A stretch of DNA of 64,000 nucleotides from Micromonospora mirobrigensis (GTDB lineage: Bacteria > Actinomycetota > Actinomycetes > Mycobacteriales > Micromonosporaceae), in contig NZ_FMCX01000007.1 of the NCBI RefSeq assembly GCF_900091555.1, positions 1 through 64,000 on the forward strand. Reading direction: 5' to 3'. Positions 58,358 to 64,000 of this stretch are shown one piece after another. The notes beneath the pieces were generated by a model that was not told the DNA's origin, did no database searches, and saw only the letters and a list, made by a program, of their open reading frames with translations. The position numbers and the translations under genes were made by a program. Within the stretch, counting starts at the first letter, position 1; every line of letters starts with the position of its first letter.

Positions 58358-58999
58358 TCAGTGGGACGTCTTGCCGAGCAGCCGGGTGGCCAGCACCGCG
58401 GCCTGGGTACGCCGTTCCAGGCCGAGCTTGGCCAGCACGCTGGAGACGTAGTTCTTCACCGTCTTCTCGGCGAGGAACATCTTTCCGGCGATCTCCCGGT
58501 TGGTCAGCCCCTCGGCGACGTACTCCAGGATCCGCCGTTCCTGCTCGGTGAGGGTCTTGAGCTCGCGCGGCTGCTCGACGCCGCTGCGGATGCGTTCCAG
58601 CACCCGGGTGGTGATCGCCGGGTCGAGCAGGGACTGCCCGGCCGCCACCCGGTGGACCGCGTCGACCAGGTCGGTGCCGCGGATCTGCTTGAGCACGTAC
58701 CCGGCGGCGCCGGCCATGATCGCCGCGAAGAGCGCCTCGTCGTCCTCGTACGAGGTGAGGATGAGGCCCTTGATCGAGGAGTCCACGGCGCGGATGTCCC
58801 GGCAGACGTCGATGCCGTTTCCGTCGGGCAGCCGGGCGTCGAGGATCGCCACGTCCGGGCGGAGCGCGGGGATCCGGCGGGCGGCCTCCTGCGCGGAGCC
58901 GGACTCGCCGACCACCTCGATGTCGCCGCTGCTGGTGAGCAGGTCGGCAAGGCCACGGCGGACGACCTCGTGGTCGTCGAGCAGGAACACCCGGATCAT
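58358..58999 (-). CDS. devR: DevR/DosR-like response regulator
   Basis: 213 residues. The receiver starts V-F-L-L-D-D-H-E-V-V-R-R-G-L, with phospho-acceptor Asp54 in A-I-L-D-A-R-L-P-D-G-N-G-I and Lys at about 104. The LuxR HTH ends with L-T-N-R-E-I-A-G-K-M-F-L-A-E-K-T-V-K-N-Y-V, nearly the same as mycobacterial DosR. It is tail-to-tail with the kinase, 39 bp apart. A DosR-like box 36-49 bp upstream of its start suggests autoregulation. Confidence 0.92.
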   Translation of the reverse strand: MIRVFLLDDHEVVRRGLADLLTSSGDIEVVGESGSAQEAARRIPALRPDVAILDARLPDGNGIDVCRDIRAVDSSIKGLILTSYEDDEALFAAIMAGAAGYVLKQIRGTDLVDAVHRVAAGQSLLDPAITTRVLERIRSGVEQPRELKTLTEQERRILEYVAEGLTNREIAGKMFLAEKTVKNYVSSVLAKLGLERRTQAAVLATRLLGKTSH

Positions 59000-59034
59000 C
59001 CCTCGTTTCTACCCGGTCGGGCCGCCCGGTGCAC

Positions 59035-59048
59035 GGGCCGAAGGTCCC
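59035..59048 (-). promoter_or_regulatory. DosR-like box upstream of devR
   Basis: On the minus strand GGGACCTTCGGCCC. Its centre is about 42 bp before the devR ATG. A -10 like TAGAAA lies between them, ending 6 bp before the ATG, so the box would sit in the activating position around -42. Confidence 0.65.
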
Positions 59049-59089
59049 GTCCAGGGCGCGCCGGGGCGGGAAGGGTTGCCCGGCCGGTC

Positions 59090-59104
59090 GGGACGTCCGG
59101 CCCT
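59090..59104 (+). promoter_or_regulatory. DosR-like box upstream of the second nitroreductase
   Basis: GGGACGTCCGGCCCT fits the DosR consensus. It lies about 80 bp before the nitroreductase start and only 41 bp from the devR-facing box, so each divergent gene has its own site. Confidence 0.65.
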
Positions 59105-59185
59105 GCCCGGGGGCGCGTCGGCTGACGCACCGTGGGGATGGACCTACCGGGGGGCGGCACGACCTGGCACGGAAGGAGCATGATG

Positions 59186-60160
59186 ATGGACACCGGCTTC
59201 ACCGTCGCGCAGCTGCGGGCCGTCGTGACCGACGCCGTCCGCGCGCCGTCGCTGCACAACAGCCAGCCGTGGCGGTTCCGGCTGCACGACGGGGGGATCG
59301 AGCTATCCGTCGATCCGACCCGACGGCTGCCGGCGACCGACCCGAGCGGCTGGGGCACCCGGATCGCCTGCGGGGCGGCGCTGTTCAACCTGCGGCTGGC
59401 CCTCGCGGTGGCCGGCGCCCCGGCCTCGGTGCGGCTGCGGCCGTACCCGACGGAGCCGGACGTGATCGCCCGGCTGGTGCCGGACCTGCCGCGTCGGCCG
59501 ACGCCGGCCGAGCAGAGCCTGCACGCGGCGATCCCGCGCCGGTTCAGCAACCGGGCGCCGTTCTGGCCCGACCCGGTCCCCGCCGACGCCCGCTGGCGGC
59601 TCGGCGAGGCGGCCCGGGCGGAGCAGGGCTGGCTGGAGCTGCTGATCGGGGTGAGCGCGGTCAACGCCTTCGCCGAGATCGCCCGCAGCGCCAACCGGGT
59701 GCTGGAACGCGACCCCGGCTACCGGACGGAGCTGGCCGAGTGGGTGCGGACCGAGCCGGCACCGGACGGGGTGCCGGTCGCCGCGGGCGGCCCGCAGAGC
59801 GAGCCGCAGGACCTGCTGCCGGCCCGGGGCTTCGGCGGTCGCAACCGCGCGCCGGGGCGGGACTTCGAGCCGGAGCCGCTGGTGGCGGTGCTCGGCTCGG
59901 CGGGGAACACGGCGACCGACCAGATCGTGGCCGGGCAGGCGTTGCAGCGGGTGCTGTTGACGGCGACGGACGCCGGGCTGGGGGTGTCGATGATGTCCCA
60001 GCCGATCGAGGTGCCGGGGGCCCGGGAGGCGCTGCGGCTGTCGCTGGGACGGTTCGGGACGCCGCAGATGGTGATGCGGATCGGGTACGGCCAGCCGGGG
60101 CGGCCGACGCCGCGGCGCGGTGTCGAGGACGTGCTGGACCTGCCGGTTTCGCATGGGTGA
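59186..60160 (+). CDS. Acg-family nitroreductase-like flavoprotein
   Basis: About 324 residues. Three ATGs in a row occur at 59180, 59183 and 59186; AAGGAG spacing favours the last. Motifs are A-P-S-L-H-N-S-Q-P-W-R-F-R near the start, R-R-F-S-N-R-A-P-F-W, and G-L-G-V-S-M-M-S-Q-P-I-E-V-P. It is a paralogue of the gene at 55538, so the island has two Acg-like proteins, as in mycobacteria. It is the right-hand end of the hypoxia block. Confidence 0.88.
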   Translation: MDTGFTVAQLRAVVTDAVRAPSLHNSQPWRFRLHDGGIELSVDPTRRLPATDPSGWGTRIACGAALFNLRLALAVAGAPASVRLRPYPTEPDVIARLVPDLPRRPTPAEQSLHAAIPRRFSNRAPFWPDPVPADARWRLGEAARAEQGWLELLIGVSAVNAFAEIARSANRVLERDPGYRTELAEWVRTEPAPDGVPVAAGGPQSEPQDLLPARGFGGRNRAPGRDFEPEPLVAVLGSAGNTATDQIVAGQALQRVLLTATDAGLGVSMMSQPIEVPGAREALRLSLGRFGTPQMVMRIGYGQPGRPTPRRGVEDVLDLPVSHG

Positions 60161-60265
60161 GCCGCGGTCCGTCGGAGGCGGGCCGATGGTCTGTGCGGCG
60201 GCTGGCCGGCGAACAGTTCGCCGGCCAGCCGTACTGCCACTACAGGTTGCCCCTCGTGTCGATCC

Positions 60266-60568
60266 TCACTCTTCCTTCGCCACATAGACACGCCGACCAG
60301 AGCTTCCTGGCCAACCGGAATTGGGTTCTCCCACGAAGACCGAGGACTCTATTTCTATTTGACCGTCCTGGAGAGCCGCCAGCTCGAATACGAGGTCCTC
60401 CACATCCTCCTCGACCTGCGCATTCCGCTCATGGACGGCGACATGAAGGATCACTCGATCCAGCCTCAGTTCAACCGAGATGGCTCGCATTTCTCTCGAA
60501 ATCAACCCGAGCGCAGCCTGGACGACATCGAGCACCAGCCTGTTCTCCCGTACCAGATCGGGTTTCAC
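60266..60568 (-). CDS. Putative immunity protein for the RHS toxin
   Basis: A 100-residue protein from GTG 60568, beginning K-P-D-L-V-R-E-N-R-L-V-L-D-V-V-Q-A-A-L-G-L-I. It is soluble, mixed alpha/beta, acidic in the middle (V-E-E-D-V-E-D-L-V-F-E-L). It starts 3 bp after the toxin stop, with GAGAGG inside the toxin end as ribosome site. Position and size are what one expects of an immunity gene. No known immunity family is recognised. The base composition is less GC-rich than the chromosome average, like the toxin tip. Confidence 0.7.
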   Translation of the reverse strand: MKPDLVRENRLVLDVVQAALGLISREMRAISVELRLDRVILHVAVHERNAQVEEDVEDLVFELAALQDGQIEIESSVFVGEPNSGWPGSSGRRVYVAKEE

Positions 60569-60571
60569 CTG

Positions 60572-63500
60572 TCAGCCTCTCGGAGTCCAGTTCGGATTGA
60601 TCGGAACCACGCTAGGGCTCTTCGTTCCCTTGATCATGAAGACGTTCGTCGGCTGATCGACGAACCCTGCAGCTGGGTTGTTGTTGTAACCAGTCACATT
60701 TCCGTAACGCACGACGATGTTTCCATTCTCCATTTGCCCCAGCACCGTGGCCTCGCCGCTGTGGTACGCGTCAAGCACGCGCTGCGCGTCCGAATGGCTA
60801 TTGAGATAACCCTTGCCAGTATTGTCGTGCAACGGGTCTCCGAGAACATGTCGGCCCTGCTTCTGCCAACTGATGCGATTAGAGACGCACGGAAGCGAAC
60901 CCGTGTTGTGTACGAGTACTGACGTCGTGCCGGCAATCACATAGTAGGTGTGGATCCCGTCCACCGTGAGGTTGTAGGCGAGCCCGCGGTGTGAAGGTGC
61001 CGACAACGGCCTGTCGACCAGGACGGTGTCCCCCCTGGACGTGACCAGCCGGTCACCAGGCCGAAGGTCACCCGCCGCTTCCCACTTGTGATCGGTGACG
61101 TTCCAGAAGGGGTGCCCGTCGGTCGTCTCCAGAATCTCGCCGTCGACCCTCAGGACACCGAGGTCGTCCTCATGGATCCAGAGGTTGGTGACCCGCCGAT
61201 CACCCTGCTCCCCCGTCTCGGGGTCGGTGGCCTCGACCTCGTCGCCCACCTTCAGCTCGCTGATCGGCTTGGTGGTGCCGTCGGCCATCAGGACCCGGGT
61301 GTCACCGCCGAAGCTGCAGAAGCTGTTCACCACCTTCTCGGCACCCACCGCCTCCCGACCGATCATGCCGCGGAGCAGGTTGGCGCCGGCACCGCCCGAT
61401 GTGAGCACGGCACCCGTGGCGGCGAACTCACCCTCGGCTAGCGCGGCCTCGGCCAGGCAGGCGGGGCCGATCAGCGCACAGGTCACACCACCCAGGATGA
61501 CGGCCATCTGGACCAGGTCCTCGAGCTTCGACAGCTGTGGCAGCAGCGGATTCTGGACATCACAGACGAGCGGGTCGCCGCCCATCACCTCAGAACAGAG
61601 GAATACCCAGTTGGTCTGGTCCTGGGCCGCCCAGTCGAGCATCTCCTTCCAGGTGAACTGCTCGGTGCCCTTGTAGGACTTCGCCTTGACGATCGTCTTG
61701 TGGGTCTTGGACAGCGGGACGTGACTGCCGAGCTTGTCGTTGATCGTCGGCGGCTTCTTCTCGGCGTACGGGTCCTCGGTCTTGCTGCACCCGTTGCAGC
61801 CGTCGTTGTGGCCGGAGACGTCGACGTACTTGCCGTACATGTCCTCGTAGTCGGCGCCCGGCCCACAGGCGTCGTCGGAGCAGGCCTTGAGCCCGTCCGG
61901 ATCGGAGAAGGTGATCGGGCTGTTGTTGCCATAGGCGTAGGCGTTCCACTGCTGCGGATCGGTCAGGTCCTGCACCGGATCCACCGACACGAACCGGCCC
62001 AGGCCCGGGTCGTACTCGCGGGCACCGATGTGGGTCAGTCCGGTGGTGTCCTTGTCACCGCCGACGAAGCCCTTCAGGTTTGTCCAGGTCGGCTGCTGAC
62101 CGCGCGGGACACCGTACGGGGTCTGCCGCCGTACCGTTACCGCCTGCGTGAGCGCGTCGACAGCGACGTTCTGGGTGCCCTGGTGGTCGTTGAAGAGCCA
62201 GGTCAGTCCACCGCTGCGCGAGGCCACAGTGCTGCCGGCGAACTGGTAGTAACGGGTCGCCGAGGTGAGGCCGCTCGCCGTGCGGACCTCCTGCCCCGGC
62301 AGATACAACGTGCTGCCGGTGGCGTCCCGGTGAATGAGCCGGGAGCCGTCGGCGTCGTAGATGTTGCTCCCGCCGGAGGATCCGGAAACCGACGTCAGCC
62401 GGCCCTCGGAGTCCCAGCTGAGCAGCTGGGAGCTGGCGTCGGGCGGGCAGGCGTTCGCCGGGGCCCCCGCGGGCCGGCAGACCGTGTTGCCTGCCTTGTC
62501 ATAGTCGTACCGGTTGGTGACCGGGCTCTTCCCGGGTTCCGCCACCGTCACCGACGTGGCCGCGTGCGGCCGGGCCACTCCCTGGCCGGGCGTCGGCAGC
62601 GCGTAGGTGCGGGTGGTGTCGCCGGTCGACGCGTGCGACGTCTCCTTGGTCCGGTTGCCCAGGGCGTCGATCGTCCAGTCCTGCCAGTACGGGGCGGGAC
62701 CGCCCAGGTTGGCCGTGCTGGGATCGGTGCCACAGGCGACCCCGGACTTCGGGGTCCACGCCGAGGTCAGCCGGCGCAGATCGTCGTACCGGAAGCACTG
62801 CGTGTCGGCCTGCCCGACGGCCGGGGTGTCGGCGATGGAGGTGATGTTCCCGGCGTCGTCGTAGCCGTAGTTGACGTCCTTGACCGTTCCGGTCGCGGTC
62901 TCCGGCTGCACCCGGCTGCGGTTCACCCGGTGAGTGGTGAGGTCGTAGTCGAACGCCTGCTCGACGTAGACGCCCCCGTTGGTCTTGCGGGTGTTGATGG
63001 TCGGCTCGCCGTAGGCCGAGTACTGCTGACCGATCACGTACCGGCCGACGTTGATCAGGTTGGTGTCCAGCGACGTCGGCAGGCCGGTCACGGAGTCGTA
63101 GTTGGTGGTCAGTGTCTCCGTGGTCAGGTTTCCCACGGCCGGAAGGGTCACCGAGGTGGGGCTGCCCTCGTAGGGCGAGTAGCCGAATCCGTACGACCAG
63201 GTGCCGGCGAGCCCGGTCCCCTCGGCCGCCGGGATCACGTACTGCATGCCGGTGGGCTGGTAGCGGGGGGTGAAGCCGGTCGGCTGCACGGTGTAGGCGT
63301 TCGTCGAGCCGGGCGGGTCGTACCGGGTCGCCTGGCCCAACACCCCGAGCAGTGGCTGGCCGGTGAAGAGCTTGTCGTACTTCCACTCGGCCCGCTTGGT
63401 GGCCGCGGACTTGCTGGTGTCGTACAGGCCGATCTTGCGGCCGATCTTGTCGTAGTCGTAGACCAGCACCTTGCCGTTGGCGTCGATGGTCTGGGTCAGC

Positions 63501-64000
63501 TCGGAGAAGTCGTTGTAGACGTTGGTGAGCTTGCCCTTGTCCGGGTCGACCGACGTCAGCTGCCGGCCACGGACGTCGTACGTGTAGGTCCACTCGTCGC
63601 CGGCCGTGTCCCGGACCGTGACGAGCTGGCCCCTGCGGTCGTAGACGTAGCTCGTCGAGTGCTCCGGGCTGACGTGCTGCCGCACCTGCACGGTACGACC
63701 GTGCGCGTCCGTGACCGTGGTGGTCGGCACGTCCTTCGCGGGCGGCGTCACCTTCACCGAGTCACCGAAGTACTCGGTGTTGGTGCGCCACTTCTCGACG
63801 AGGTTGGTCACCCCGTCGGTGCCGAAGTAGATCGAGGCCGTGGCCCGCCCCGCGTCGTCGTAGACAGTCCGGGTGAGCGAGGGTACCGACCACTCCGGCT
63901 CCCACCACAGGCCACCCGCGGCGGCACCGGGCTCCACGTGCGGGGAGTAGCTGGTCACCGCCCTCCCGGCCTTGTCGTAGAGGGTGTCGGTGACGACCCG
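60572..64000 (-). CDS. RHS-repeat polymorphic toxin with pretoxin HINT domain (runs off right edge)
   Basis: At least 1,142 residues, open at the right edge. The N-terminal visible part has many RHS/YD repeats (Y-D-K-A-G-R, Y-D-R-R-G-Q-L, Y-D-Y-D-K-I-G-R). The RHS core ends with G-A-R-E-Y-D-P-G-L-G-R-F-V-S-V-D-P. A polymorphic-toxin HINT domain lies at 61318-60905, starting with Cys in C-S-F-G-G-D-T-R-V and ending V-L-V-H-N, for self-cleavage. The last about 110 residues (60904-60575) are the toxin tip, with G-K-G-Y-L-N-S, D-A-Q-R-V-L-D-A-Y-H and a Trp/Pro-rich end. It may be an RNase-type domain, but I cannot assign the family. Confidence 0.88.
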   Translation of the reverse strand, partial: RVVTDTLYDKAGRAVTSYSPHVEPGAAAGGLWWEPEWSVPSLTRTVYDDAGRATASIYFGTDGVTNLVEKWRTNTEYFGDSVKVTPPAKDVPTTTVTDAHGRTVQVRQHVSPEHSTSYVYDRRGQLVTVRDTAGDEWTYTYDVRGRQLTSVDPDKGKLTNVYNDFSELTQTIDANGKVLVYDYDKIGRKIGLYDTSKSAATKRAEWKYDKLFTGQPLLGVLGQATRYDPPGSTNAYTVQPTGFTPRYQPTGMQYVIPAAEGTGLAGTWSYGFGYSPYEGSPTSVTLPAVGNLTTETLTTNYDSVTGLPTSLDTNLINVGRYVIGQQYSAYGEPTINTRKTNGGVYVEQAFDYDLTTHRVNRSRVQPETATGTVKDVNYGYDDAGNITSIADTPAVGQADTQCFRYDDLRRLTSAWTPKSGVACGTDPSTANLGGPAPYWQDWTIDALGNRTKETSHASTGDTTRTYALPTPGQGVARPHAATSVTVAEPGKSPVTNRYDYDKAGNTVCRPAGAPANACPPDASSQLLSWDSEGRLTSVSGSSGGSNIYDADGSRLIHRDATGSTLYLPGQEVRTASGLTSATRYYQFAGSTVASRSGGLTWLFNDHQGTQNVAVDALTQAVTVRRQTPYGVPRGQQPTWTNLKGFVGGDKDTTGLTHIGAREYDPGLGRFVSVDPVQDLTDPQQWNAYAYGNNSPITFSDPDGLKACSDDACGPGADYEDMYGKYVDVSGHNDGCNGCSKTEDPYAEKKPPTINDKLGSHVPLSKTHKTIVKAKSYKGTEQFTWKEMLDWAAQDQTNWVFLCSEVMGGDPLVCDVQNPLLPQLSKLEDLVQMAVILGGVTCALIGPACLAEAALAEGEFAATGAVLTSGGAGANLLRGMIGREAVGAEKVVNSFCSFGGDTRVLMADGTTKPISELKVGDEVEATDPETGEQGDRRVTNLWIHEDDLGVLRVDGEILETTDGHPFWNVTDHKWEAAGDLRPGDRLVTSRGDTVLVDRPLSAPSHRGLAYNLTVDGIHTYYVIAGTTSVLVHNTGSLPCVSNRISWQKQGRHVLGDPLHDNTGKGYLNSHSDAQRVLDAYHSGEATVLGQMENGNIVVRYGNVTGYNNNPAAGFVDQPTNVFMIKGTKSPSVVPINPNWTPRG

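Noticed and set aside
60359..60922. Plus-strand ORF of 187 residues opposite the immunity gene and toxin tip
   Set aside because: It runs antisense to two genes that fit a toxin/immunity layout, has no recognisable domain and no good ribosome site.

Overview
The window is very GC-rich actinobacterial DNA. Gene content points to Micromonosporaceae, most likely Micromonospora or a close relative. The grounds are a single SsgB-type sporulation protein, a Spo0M homologue, an F420-type luciferase-like oxidoreductase, GTG/TTG starts, several leaderless promoters, and short palindromic repeats built on GTTAAC and GGGGCCCC. This is inference from gene content; I ran no search.

Layout. (1) 1-620: a mobile-element scar. 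The 5' end of an IS701-type transposase runs off the left edge beside the C-terminal remnant of a tyrosine integrase, next to a tRNA-Val(CAC) gene. (2) 0.7-4.3 kb: housekeeping and regulatory genes (PGPGW membrane protein, ssgB, SDR, AraC, Rrf2). (3) 4.3-9.8 kb: a leftward sulfur-scavenging operon. In transcription order it holds a Cys-terminated leader peptide, sulfonate-type ABC binding protein, ATPase, permease, FMN-dependent monooxygenase, flavin reductase and RutE-like nitroreductase. (4) 10-21 kb: K+ channel, TcmP-like protein, a VOC/MarR divergent pair around a perfect operator palindrome, a TPR membrane protein, HelD, MFS transporter and Spo0M. (5) 20.8-29.3 kb: a galactoside-use cluster with a DeoR regulator, GH42 beta-galactosidase, sugar ABC importer and GH36 alpha-galactosidase. 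(6) 29.5-46 kb: two-component system, secreted GH5-CBM2 mannanase with LacI-type operators, an orphan FtsX-like permease, F420 oxidoreductase and hydrolase, then a leftward run of lipid/envelope genes (DAG kinase, BrkB, double PAP2, EEP phosphatase) behind a Clp-N/HTH pair. (7) 46-48.4 kb: PP2C phosphatase and a TetR/SDR pair.

(8) 48.5-60.2 kb is the most coherent block, a DosR/DevR-like hypoxia (dormancy) island. It holds two tandem universal stress proteins, phosphoketolase, a P1B-5-type metal ATPase fused to hemerythrin, two Acg-type nitroreductases, a double-GAF histidine kinase with the DosS heme-region motif FPPHHPPM, and a DevR-like regulator. Four sequences close to the mycobacterial DosR box (GGGAC-n5-GGCCC type) lie in its promoter regions, so the whole block is plausibly one regulon.

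(9) 60.2-64 kb: a leftward RHS-repeat polymorphic toxin, open at the right edge, with a pretoxin HINT domain, a C-terminal toxin module of about 110 residues that I cannot assign, and a small putative immunity gene starting a few bases after its stop.
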